From positions 1 through 25,818 of the forward strand of contig CAYORU010000046.1 in assembly GCA_964406445.1 (NCBI GenBank): a DNA stretch of 25,818 nucleotides, read 5' to 3'. The position numbers and the translations under genes are program-made. This document shows positions 17,301 through 23,689 of the stretch, one piece after another (position 1 is the first letter of the stretch; every line of letters begins with the position of its first letter). The DNA comes from SG8-30 sp964406445. Lineage in GTDB: Bacteria > Pseudomonadota > Gammaproteobacteria > Steroidobacterales > Steroidobacteraceae. The notes beneath the pieces are model-generated. The model saw only the letters and a list, made by a program, of their open reading frames with translations, did no database searches and had not been told where the DNA came from.

Positions 17301-17490
17301 TCTGCGTCACCGAGTTCTCGACCACCCTTGCGGAGGCGCCCGGATAGGTGGCGCTGATGGTCACGGTCGGCGGCGCGACCGCCGGGTAGCGCTCGATCGG
17401 CAGCCGGGTGAGCGCCGCGGCGCCGGCGACCATCACGATGATCGCGATGACCCAGGCGAAGACCGGGCGGTCGATGAAGAAGCGCGGCAC
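14353..17490 (-). CDS. RND efflux transporter permease, HAE1 family (AcrB/MexB-like)
   Basis: A 1045-residue inner-membrane drug/proton antiporter, the usual length. Start is GTG 17490, giving MPRFFIDRPVFAWVIAIIVMVAG, the invariant HAE1 opening; it lies 6 bp after the membrane fusion protein stop. Proton-relay residues are present: D408-D409 in GLLVDDAIVVVEN (TM4) and K939 in GLTSKNAILIVEF (TM10), equivalent to AcrB D407/D408/K940. Two periplasmic pore/docking regions lie between TM1-2 and TM7-8, as expected for the trimer. It would pair with the upstream adaptor and an outer-membrane channel encoded elsewhere, since none is present here. Substrates cannot be read from the sequence, although the HAE1 type usually exports hydrophobic/amphiphilic drugs. 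Confidence 0.97.
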   Translation of the reverse strand: MPRFFIDRPVFAWVIAIIVMVAGAAALTRLPIERYPAVAPPTVTISATYPGASARVVENSVTQIIEQNMKGLDGLLYMSSTSEGNGRTGVTLTFENGVDPDIAQVQVQNKLQLAMPLLPQEVQRQGVVVSKSTAGGFLLMIGFVSTDGSMTREDIADYVATHLVDPLSRVQGVGSLQVFGSKYAMRIWLDPGKLDAYRLSVSDVAAAIRAQNAQVAVGQLGGTPSVPDQQLNATIASQERLETPGQFQDIVLRSSVGGATLRLGDVARVEIGSENYDFLTRYNRSPAVGVAVSLATGANALATAEGVEAALDGLSPFFPAGLEAVRPFDTTPFVRASIRGVLQTLAEAIVLVFLVIYLFLQNLRATLIPTIAIPVVLLGTFAVLGALGFSVNMLTMFAMVLAIGLLVDDAIVVVENVERVMSEEGLPPREATRRSMEQITGALVGIGLVLSAVFVPMAFLGGATGVIYRQFSATIVSAMALSVLVALVLTPALCATLLKPVPKGEAAQRRGFFGAFNRGFEAGRDRYRRGVRGVLARGGRFVAIFLALLAVAGWLYLRLPGAFLPQEDQGTLFAQVTAPAGATQQRTRESTERVERHFLEQEPEAVDSVFAVQGFGFGGSGQNTAMVFVRLRDWAERESEALSAQAVAGRAMGALSQIQDAFAFAFVPPPMPELGRAAGFAFFLKDNAGQGREALVAARDQLLAAAAGNARLVNVRHNGLPDAPQLRVEIDTARAAAHGLATADVNATLATAWGGQYVDDFIDRGRVKRVYLQAEAPYRMVPEDLSRWSVRNAGGEMVPFDAFGSSRWDWGSPRLERYNGVPAVEIVGEAAPGVSSGEAMAEMERLVAGLPAGFGLEWTGLSFQEQRAGAQTPVLYALSLLVVFLCLAALYESWSVPTAILLIAPLGILGALAASWARGMERDVYFQVAMLTSVGLTSKNAILIVEFAKENVERGMELVEATMAAVRDRLRPILMTSLAFGFGVLPLAIADGAGSGAQRAIGTGVLGGMVVGTALGLFFIPLFFVLVRRLAGGRGPAPPGVRAHG

Positions 17491-17496
17491 CGAAGC

Positions 17497-18639
17497 TCAG
17501 CCCGCGGCGGCCGGCGCCGCGCCGCGCTCGGTAGCGTTGACGGGGGCGCCGGGGCGGACCTTCTGCAGGCCCTCCACGATCACCCGCTCTCCGGCGGCCA
17601 GGCCGGACTCCACCAGCCAGGCGTCGCCGACCGTGCGGCTCACGGTGACCGCGCGCGATTCAGCCTTGCCGCCCGCGCCCACGACCATCACGGAAGTGCC
17701 GCCGCGCGGATCGCGCTGCACGGCCGGCTGCGGCACGAGGATCGCGTCCTGCCGGACGCCGCTGCCGATGCGCGCGCGGACGTACATTCCTGGCAGCAGG
17801 CGGCGCTCGGGATTCGGCACGACGACGCGCAGCACGTAGCGGCCGGTCGCCGGGTCGACGTTGACCTCGGAGAAGGCCAGCTCGCCGGCTTGCGGATGCT
17901 CGTTGCCGTCCTCCAGCAGCAAGGTGACGGGGAGGCTCCTCGCGCTCTCGAGCCGCCCGGCGTCGATCTCACTCCGCAGCTCGAGCAGCTCGGCGCTCGA
18001 CTGCGCGAGGTCGACGAACAGCGGGTCGAGCTGCTGCACGGTCGCGAGCGGCGTGGCCTGGTTGGCGGTGACGAGCGCGCCGCGCGTCACGGTCGAGCGG
18101 CCGACCTGGCCCGCGATAGGCGAGGTGATGCGCGTGTGCGCGAGCAGGACGCCAGCCTCGTCCAGCGCCGCCTGCGCCACGCCGACCTCGGCCTCCGCCT
18201 GCCGCCACGCGGCGATGGCGTTGTCGTGGTCCTGCCGGCCGACGAGCCCGCGCTCGACGAGTTCGGTGCTACGGGCGGCGCGCCTCTCGGCGGCCTCGAG
18301 GGTCGCGCGCGCCCGGGCCAAAGCGGCCCGTGCACTGGCCACCGCCGCGCGCGGTGCCGCGTCCTCGAGCTGGTAGAGCGGCTGGCCCGCCGAGACCGCG
18401 CTGCCTTCCTCGAACCGCAGCTCGCGGACGAGGCCGGTGACCTGCGGGCGGATCTCGGCGATGACTGCGGCTCGCGTCCGGCCGGGCAACTCCCGGGTAA
18501 GGGTGAGGGGCTTGGCGGCCAGCGTGACCACCGTCACCTGCACGGGCTCGCCGGGCGGGCCCTCGGGGCCCTGTCCGGTGCAGGCCGTCGATCCAAGGAA
18601 GGCCGCAAAGACGAAAAAAAACAGTCGGTTGCGATCCAT
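17497..18639 (-). CDS. RND efflux periplasmic adaptor (membrane fusion protein, AcrA/MexA-like)
   Basis: A 380-residue adaptor linking the permease to an outer-membrane channel. I choose ATG 18639 (MDRNRLFFFVFAAFLGSTACTG), which starts directly at a signal sequence; the upstream in-frame ATG at 18684 falls inside the predicted operator/-10 and is rejected. C20 may be lipidated, but the lipobox (STAC) is imperfect. Domains in order are the first lipoyl half (RTRAAVIAEIRPQVTGLVRELRFEEGSAVSAGQPLYQLED), an alpha-hairpin coiled coil (about 85-145), the second lipoyl half (TRITSPIAGQVGRSTVTRGALV), a beta-barrel, and a membrane-proximal domain. It is first in the operon with the permease and TetR, and is presumably controlled from the 18670-18698 promoter. 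Confidence 0.95.
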   Translation of the reverse strand: MDRNRLFFFVFAAFLGSTACTGQGPEGPPGEPVQVTVVTLAAKPLTLTRELPGRTRAAVIAEIRPQVTGLVRELRFEEGSAVSAGQPLYQLEDAAPRAAVASARAALARARATLEAAERRAARSTELVERGLVGRQDHDNAIAAWRQAEAEVGVAQAALDEAGVLLAHTRITSPIAGQVGRSTVTRGALVTANQATPLATVQQLDPLFVDLAQSSAELLELRSEIDAGRLESARSLPVTLLLEDGNEHPQAGELAFSEVNVDPATGRYVLRVVVPNPERRLLPGMYVRARIGSGVRQDAILVPQPAVQRDPRGGTSVMVVGAGGKAESRAVTVSRTVGDAWLVESGLAAGERVIVEGLQKVRPGAPVNATERGAAPAAAG

Positions 18640-18669
18640 GCTCAGCTCGGCCACGACGATCGGATCCAG

Positions 18670-18698
18670 AGAATGAACGCTCATTCACAGCACGTCAA
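18670..18698 (-). promoter_or_regulatory. Predicted efflux-operon promoter with TetR-type operator
   Basis: Reading the minus strand, TTGACG (18698-18693) is a 5/6 -35 match and CATTCT (18675-18670) a weak -10 at 17-bp spacing. Between and over them lies the inverted repeat GAATGA-ACGC-TCATTC (18671-18686), with perfect 6-bp arms. Its size and form fit a TetR dimer site, and its position fits repression by steric block. The local TetR gene product is the likely ligand; this is inferred. Confidence 0.55.
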
Positions 18699-18747
18699 CC
18701 GTGGGAACCAGACCTCGGGTCCGGGACCGCAGCGCAGGCGACGGCCC

Positions 18748-18770
18748 GGCCCGGGCCTGCCCGTACGGGC
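18748..18770. repeat. Two adjacent GC-rich palindromes in the divergent intergenic region
   Basis: GGCCCGGGCC (18748-18757) and GCCCGTACGGGC (18759-18770) are both perfect palindromes separated by one base, in the 195-bp spacer between the efflux operon and the protease operon. They could be protein-binding sites or a structured leader for the + strand operon. Short GC palindromes also arise by chance in GC-rich DNA, so the functional call is weak. Confidence 0.25.
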
Positions 18771-18834
18771 TCGCCGCAGGGTCGGCGGCGCTGGCGCGGT
18801 GTGCCATCATCTTTGGCCGGTCCAGGGTCTCTCC

Positions 18835-19407
18835 ATGTTTTTCAGCACGTTAGGAGCACTGCGGGTGATGCTTGCGGTGGCCGCGCCCGCCCTTTGCGCA
18901 GCGGCGGCCGGCGCCGAGCCGCTGCCGCCCGCCCAGCGGGAGGTGCTCGGCTGGGTCGAGTACGTCGAGTTCCGCGAGCCGCGGGTGCGCCTGAAGGCCA
19001 AGCTCGACACCGGCGCCACGACCTCATCGCTCAACGCCATGAACCTCAGGCGCTTCAAGCGGGGCGGCCGATCGTGGGTGCGCTTCGACGTGCTCGACCC
19101 CGACCGCCGCGGCGAGCACGTCAGCTTCGCCGCGCCGATCGTGCGCATGGCGCGGATCCGCCGCCACGACGGCCAGTTCCAGGAGCGTCCGGTCGTCTAC
19201 CTCGACATGTGCCTCGGCCACGTGCAGCGGCGCAGGCAGTTCACGCTGATCGACCGCTCGGACTTCAACTACCAGGTGCTGGTGGGGCGCAACTTCCTGC
19301 GCGGCTACATCGTGGTCGACTCCGCCGAGCGCCTGCAGACGCGTCCGGACTGCGACTGGGAGGAGCCCGGCGCGCCAGTGGCGGGCCAGAAGGCGGCACC
19401 GGGATGA
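18835..19407 (+). CDS. Periplasmic retropepsin-like protease (PF05618, 'ATP-dependent zinc protease' family)
   Basis: A 190-residue protein from ATG 18835, with AGGG at 18824-18827. A signal peptide (MFFSTLGALRVMLAVAAPALCAAAAGA) precedes the mature domain. The LGWVEYVEF...KAKLDTGATTSSLNA segment has the aspartyl-protease-like D58-T-G-A61 motif, with later VGRNFLRGYIVVD. These features define PF05618, a retropepsin-fold family named for an alleged ATP/zinc dependence that is not evident in the sequence. It would act as a dimer in the periplasm. Its stop overlaps the next ATG (ATGA), tying it to the 7TM protein and the ATP-grasp ligase. Substrate unknown; a peptide made by the ligase is a reasonable guess. 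Confidence 0.88.
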   Translation: MFFSTLGALRVMLAVAAPALCAAAAGAEPLPPAQREVLGWVEYVEFREPRVRLKAKLDTGATTSSLNAMNLRRFKRGGRSWVRFDVLDPDRRGEHVSFAAPIVRMARIRRHDGQFQERPVVYLDMCLGHVQRRRQFTLIDRSDFNYQVLVGRNFLRGYIVVDSAERLQTRPDCDWEEPGAPVAGQKAAPG

Positions 19408-20921
19408 GCCGCTGGCACGTGCCGGTGCTGTCGGTGGTGCTGGCGGGCTCGGGCGCGGGCATCGCCTGGCACAAGGCCACCGTGCTCGGCTACCCGCTGC
19501 ACCCGGCCGAGACCGTCGACACCTGGGTGGTCGAGGCACGGCTGACCTTCGAGCCCGCGGGCGGCGCGGCACGCGCCACCCTGCTGATTCCACACGATCC
19601 CCCCGGCTTCACGGTCCTCAACGAGAGCTTCGTATCCCGCGGCTACGGACTGGTCACCGAGGACCTCGGGCTCAACCGGCAGACGGTCTGGACCATGCGC
19701 CGGCCGGCCGGCCCCCAGGCGCTCTACTACCGCGCGACCATCGCCCGGTCGGCGACGCCGCCACCGCGCGACGGCGTCCCGGCGCTGCCCGCGGCGCCGG
19801 CCTACGAGGAGCCGGACGCGTCCGCCGTGGCCGCCGTGCTGGAGGACGTGCGCGCGCGCAGCGCCGACATCGAGTCCTTCGCGGTGACGCTGGTGCGCGA
19901 GCTCAACCACGCCCAGCCGCAGGGCAACGTCGCCGCCCTGTTGCCGCGCAACCCCGGCGAGCGCGACAAGGCGCGCCTCGCCGTGCACATGCTGGCGGGC
20001 GCGCACATCCCGGCGCGGCTGGTCTCCGGCGTGCCGCTGATCGATGGCGCCCGCGACCTGCAGCTGCGGTCCTGGCTGGAGGTCAACAACGGCGAGGAGT
20101 GGATCGCCATCGACCCGACGACCGCGGCCGTCGGGCTGCCCGGGGACGTGCTGGTGTGGTCGCGAGGCGACGTCGCCCCGTTCGCGGTCAGCCGCGGCCG
20201 CTCGGCGAGCCTGCAGCTGGCGGTCGTGCGCAGCATCGAGCCGGCGCTCGAGGCAGCCGCGTTGCGGGCCAGCGTCGAGGCGTCGCCGCTGGCCTCGGTG
20301 TCGCTGCTCGACCTGCCGCTGTTCAGCCAGAATCTCTATCGCGTGCTGCTCCTGGTGCCGCTCGGCGCGCTCGTGATCGTCTTCCTGCGCAACGTCGTCG
20401 GCGTGCAGACCTTCGGCACCTTCATGCCCGTGCTGATCGCGCTCTCGTTCCGCGAGACACAGCTCGCGGGCGGGCTGCTCCTGTTCACGCTGGTGGTCGC
20501 GCTCGGCCTGCTCGTCCGCTTTTACCTGGAGCGGCTCAAGCTGCTGCTGGTGCCGCGCCTCGCGGCGGTCGTGATCACGGTGATCATGCTGATGGCGGCG
20601 GTCTCGGTCGTCTCGCACCGCCTCGGCCTGGAGGTCGGGCTTTCCGTGGCGCTCTTTCCCATGGTGATCCTCGCCATGACCATCGAGCGCATGTCCATCG
20701 TCTGGGAGGAGGTGGGGCCTGGCGCTGCCATCAGCCAGGGCGCGGGCAGCCTGCTGGTCGCGGCGCTGTGCTTCCTGCTCATGTTCCACCCGAGCGTCGA
20801 GCACCTGGTGTTCGTGTTCCCCGAGCTGCTCCTCGTGGTGCTCGGCGTGACCCTGCTGCTCGGGCGGTACACCGGCTACAGGCTCAGCGAGCTGGTCCGC
20901 TTCAGGGACCTCGCCAGGTAG
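19404..20921 (+). CDS. Inactive transglutaminase-like domain fused to seven C-terminal membrane helices (UUP1-type)
   Basis: A 505-residue membrane protein starting at ATG 19404, overlapping the protease stop. An N-terminal hydrophobic anchor (WHVPVLSVVLAGSGAGIAW) is followed by a periplasmic region to about residue 300, containing a transglutaminase-like fold (AGAHIPARLVSG ... SWLEVNNGEEWIAIDPTT). Of the Cys-His-Asp triad only D237 in DPT remains; the His position before SW is R222 and no Cys is present in the expected helix, matching the family's 'inactive' label. From about 310 to 505 are seven hydrophobic segments with the family hallmarks FGTFMPVLIALSFRETQL and GRYTGYRLSELVRF. It probably binds rather than cuts a peptide and may relay a signal or substrate across the membrane. 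Function is undetermined. Confidence 0.9.
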   Translation: MSRWHVPVLSVVLAGSGAGIAWHKATVLGYPLHPAETVDTWVVEARLTFEPAGGAARATLLIPHDPPGFTVLNESFVSRGYGLVTEDLGLNRQTVWTMRRPAGPQALYYRATIARSATPPPRDGVPALPAAPAYEEPDASAVAAVLEDVRARSADIESFAVTLVRELNHAQPQGNVAALLPRNPGERDKARLAVHMLAGAHIPARLVSGVPLIDGARDLQLRSWLEVNNGEEWIAIDPTTAAVGLPGDVLVWSRGDVAPFAVSRGRSASLQLAVVRSIEPALEAAALRASVEASPLASVSLLDLPLFSQNLYRVLLLVPLGALVIVFLRNVVGVQTFGTFMPVLIALSFRETQLAGGLLLFTLVVALGLLVRFYLERLKLLLVPRLAAVVITVIMLMAAVSVVSHRLGLEVGLSVALFPMVILAMTIERMSIVWEEVGPGAAISQGAGSLLVAALCFLLMFHPSVEHLVFVFPELLLVVLGVTLLLGRYTGYRLSELVRFRDLAR

Positions 20922-20923
20922 CC

Positions 20924-21901
20924 ATGTTCGGCCCCGTGTCCCCCTGGAGGCTGCGCCGGCTCGGCGTCATCGGCATCAACGCCCGGAACGGCCGCTTCGT
21001 CGCGCCCTGCAACCCGCGGTCGCTCTACCCGCGCGTCGACGACAAGCTGCTGACCAAGCGACTCGCCCTCGAGGCCGGCCTCGCGGTCCCCGAGCTCTAC
21101 GGCGTGGTGGAGACCAACCACGGCATCCGGCGGCTGCCGCAGCTGCTCGAGGGACGCGACGACTTCGTCATCAAGCCGGCCCACGGTCACGGCGGCGAGG
21201 GGATCATCGTCATCGAGGGGCGCGCCGGCGACCTCTATCGCAAGGCGAGCGGCGCCCTCGCGTCGCTCGAGGACCTCGGGCACCACGTCGCCGGAATCCT
21301 GAGCGGCATGTACAGCCTCGGCGGGCAGCCGGACCACGCGATGATCGAGTACCGGGTGCGCTTCGATCCGCTGTTCGAGGCGATCACCTACCACGGTGTC
21401 CCCGACATCCGGATCATCGTCTACAAGGGCTATCCCGTGATGGCGATGGTGCGCCTGCCGACGCGCGGCTCCGGCGGCAAGGCGAACCTGCACCAGGGCG
21501 CGGTCGGTGCCGGCATCGATCTTGCGACCGGCCGCACGCTGGGCGGCACCTGGCGCGACCGCCGCATCGACGTGCATCCCGACACCGGCAACTCGATCGC
21601 CGGGCGCACGATCCCCGGGTGGGACGGGATCCTCGGCCTCGCCGCGTCCTGTTTCGAGCTCGCGGGGCTCGGCTACCTCGGCGTCGACATCGTCCTCGAC
21701 GCCACGCGCGGGCCGCTCATCCTGGAGCTCAACGCGCGCCCCGGCCTCGGCATCCAGATCGCGAACGGCATCGGCCTGCGCCGCGGCCTCGACGCGGTGG
21801 ACCATGAGCTCGCCGGGCGCGCGCCGCCGGCCGTCACCGAGCGCGTCGCCTTCGCACGACAGCGGTTCGGCAGGCCGGGCGACGCTGCCCGCGGCGGCTG
21901 A
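20924..21901 (+). CDS. RimK-like ATP-grasp ligase (alpha-L-glutamate ligase-related protein)
   Basis: A 325-residue cytoplasmic ATP-grasp enzyme, starting at ATG 20924 two bases after the upstream stop, with AGG in place for ribosome binding. The ATP-binding lysine and Gly-rich loop are at 80-93 (DFVIKP then HGHGGEG), and the Mg-binding ELNARPGL at 268-275. The opening segment (LGVIGINARNGRFVAPCNPRSLYPRVDDKLLTKRLALEAGLAVPELYGV) is typical of this RimK-related subgroup. Relatives form ATP-dependent amide bonds between amino acids and peptides; the exact acceptor here is unknown. It is the third gene of the protease / 7TM / ligase operon, so a ligated peptide product handled at the membrane is plausible. 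It ends 7 bp from a convergent gene. Confidence 0.9.
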   Translation: MFGPVSPWRLRRLGVIGINARNGRFVAPCNPRSLYPRVDDKLLTKRLALEAGLAVPELYGVVETNHGIRRLPQLLEGRDDFVIKPAHGHGGEGIIVIEGRAGDLYRKASGALASLEDLGHHVAGILSGMYSLGGQPDHAMIEYRVRFDPLFEAITYHGVPDIRIIVYKGYPVMAMVRLPTRGSGGKANLHQGAVGAGIDLATGRTLGGTWRDRRIDVHPDTGNSIAGRTIPGWDGILGLAASCFELAGLGYLGVDIVLDATRGPLILELNARPGLGIQIANGIGLRRGLDAVDHELAGRAPPAVTERVAFARQRFGRPGDAARGG

Positions 21902-21908
21902 CGCGCAG

Positions 21909-23636
21909 CTACGGCTGGTTCTGCGGCCGGGCGCGAGGGTTCGGGTCGCTGCGGCCGCGACGCTCGCCGTCATATCGGAGGAGCCCGGCCGCAGCCACCT
22001 TGCCGTGCTCGGCCAGCTGCACCTCGAGCACGTGCCGCTGCCCGGGCGAGAGACCCGGCGCGCGCAGTCGGCCTTCGAGCGCGGCCCGCGCTTCCGGCCG
22101 CCCGGAGAGCGCGAGGCCCACCACCGCGCGCTCGACCAGCAGCTCGGCGGGTCCTTCGGACTCCTCGCCCGCCTCGGGTTGCCGCGGGCCCGGCACGCCA
22201 CGCAGGCCGCGACGCGCCCAGCTGCCTGGGTCGAGCCCTTCGGTCAGGTACTGCAGGGCGCCGGGGTGCCCGCGGTGGGCGGCGTAGCCGAGCGCCGCGA
22301 CGGCGTTGCCGCGCGCCCAGGCCCGCGAGGCCGACGGCTCGCCCGCGCCCGGCTCGCGGATGAACGCCACGACCGCGTCGACGCCGGCCGGCTCACCGAG
22401 CATGCCGAGCATCACGGCGGCGTTGTTCCAGTGGGCCTCCCGGCGCGGGTCGCGCAGGATGGCGATCAGCTCCGGCACCGCCGCCGGGCCGTAGGCGAGC
22501 ACTTCGTCGAGCGGCAGGCCGTGCACGTAGGTATGCGAGACGAACTCCTGCAGCGGCACCGGGCGGGCGGGCGCCTCGGCTTCGGCCGACATGAAGGTGT
22601 TCACGACCGCCTGCACCGGACTCTGGAACGCGTCCCGCTCTCCCGAGTTGATGTTGGAGCCGCCGGCCAGCGAGGGATGCATCAGCAGGGTGGTGCCGGT
22701 TCGGTGCGGCAGCGCCCGCGTGTGGCCGAACTCGTGGGCCCACAGGATGCCGCGTTCGGCGGTGTCGTGCGGCACGACGACCATGCAGCCGCTGCGCGCG
22801 CAGCCGATGATCGACGTGCCGGCGCCGCTGCAGAAGTTGATGGCCTGGGTGACCACCGCGAAGCCGGACAGGCTGCAGGCCGCGTCCATCTCGGCGAGGC
22901 TGCTGATCTGGAACAGGCCGTTGCTCGGCGTGACCAGCACCCGGCCGTCGCGGACGAGCCGCACGTCGGCGGCCACGTCGCCTGCGCCGGAATCGGTCCT
23001 GAGCAGGTCCGTCGCGCTCGCCAGCGCAGCGTCGATCTGCGAGGCGTTCAGCAGCGGCGTGTCGTCCTCACAGGCGAACTCGATCGAGTCGATGAAGGCG
23101 CCGGACTTGCCCACGATGGCGCGGGCCGGCGTGCTGCAGCTGGTCATCGAGAAGGCCGTGCCGCCGGTGCCGCCGATGGCGCCGAGGGTCGTGCGGGCCG
23201 TCGTGGCGCTCAACGTGCCGCCGGGCGCGAGGCGCGCGCATTCGAGCACGAGGCGCTCGATGTACCAGCCGGCCCGGCCCGAGAAGCCGCTGAGCGCGAA
23301 ATTGGTGGAGCAGCGGCGGGTGTAGGGAAAGCCGGATGGACCGCCCGCCGTGCCGGTGAGCGTCTCGGTCGCCGTCCAGTTGCCGCTCGCGTCGATGTCG
23401 CGGCAGATCCCCTGTACGCGGTCGACGTAGCCCGCCGCGCCGCCGGTGATGCCGATCAGCACCTGGCCGGAGGGGCAGCTGAGGTTGTAGGCGCCGCCGC
23501 CCGAGCCGCCGCGGCGCGATGTCGAGTCGGACGTCAGGCGCGCCACCTTGATGCTGTGGTCGAGCGCGAGCGCCTCGGGTGCAATCTGCAGGAGGCTCGC
23601 TGCGAGCAGCGAGCCGAGCAGCAGGTCTCTGGTCAT
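21909..23636 (-). CDS. Secreted metzincin-like metalloprotease with three Cys-bounded repeats and HEAT-like repeats
   Basis: A 575-residue exported protein from ATG 23636, with AAGGGGAG eight bases upstream; an overlapping earlier ATG reads only two codons. A signal peptide (1-24, cleavage after ALA) precedes three repeats, each running from Cys through an SG/GG-A-G-x-(Y/F)-(V/I)-(D/E) core to a second Cys: C54-C78, C109-C133 and C167-C189. Three-fold repetition suggests a beta-prism/lectin-like fold, an inference. The protease domain (about 200-350) has H301-E-F-G-H305...H311 with the Met-turn-like M319, the metzincin HExxHxxxxxH plan but with Ala instead of the usual Gly at position 308. 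Residues about 370-480 contain HEAT-like repeats (VPELIAILRDPRREAHWNNAAVMLGMLGEPAGVDAVVAFI). It lies 53 bp after the DUF4384 gene and is probably co-transcribed with it. Confidence 0.82.
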   Translation of the reverse strand: MTRDLLLGSLLAASLLQIAPEALALDHSIKVARLTSDSTSRRGGSGGGAYNLSCPSGQVLIGITGGAAGYVDRVQGICRDIDASGNWTATETLTGTAGGPSGFPYTRRCSTNFALSGFSGRAGWYIERLVLECARLAPGGTLSATTARTTLGAIGGTGGTAFSMTSCSTPARAIVGKSGAFIDSIEFACEDDTPLLNASQIDAALASATDLLRTDSGAGDVAADVRLVRDGRVLVTPSNGLFQISSLAEMDAACSLSGFAVVTQAINFCSGAGTSIIGCARSGCMVVVPHDTAERGILWAHEFGHTRALPHRTGTTLLMHPSLAGGSNINSGERDAFQSPVQAVVNTFMSAEAEAPARPVPLQEFVSHTYVHGLPLDEVLAYGPAAVPELIAILRDPRREAHWNNAAVMLGMLGEPAGVDAVVAFIREPGAGEPSASRAWARGNAVAALGYAAHRGHPGALQYLTEGLDPGSWARRGLRGVPGPRQPEAGEESEGPAELLVERAVVGLALSGRPEARAALEGRLRAPGLSPGQRHVLEVQLAEHGKVAAAGLLRYDGERRGRSDPNPRARPQNQP

Positions 23637-23662
23637 GGCATGCACTCCCCTTCGTCGTTGCG

Positions 23663-23682
23663 GCGTGCCCGCACGGGGACGC
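23663..23682 (-). promoter_or_regulatory. Possible intercistronic hairpin
   Basis: GCGTGCCCG (23663-23671) and CGGGGACGC (23674-23682) pair at 8 of 9 positions across the 53-bp gap between the DUF4384 gene and the metalloprotease gene. No U-tract follows on the minus strand, so it is not a convincing terminator; it could adjust relative expression or mRNA decay. Confidence 0.25.
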
Positions 23683-23689
23683 CTGGGTA

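Noticed and set aside
18640..18684. Alternative upstream start (ATG 18684) for the membrane fusion protein
   Set aside because: It lies within the operator/-10 and adds 15 residues before the signal sequence, so ATG 18639 is preferred.
17005..18834. Long upstream extension of the retropepsin frame, antisense to the permease and adaptor
   Set aside because: Low-complexity antisense shadow; the signal peptide and ribosome-binding site place the start at 18835.
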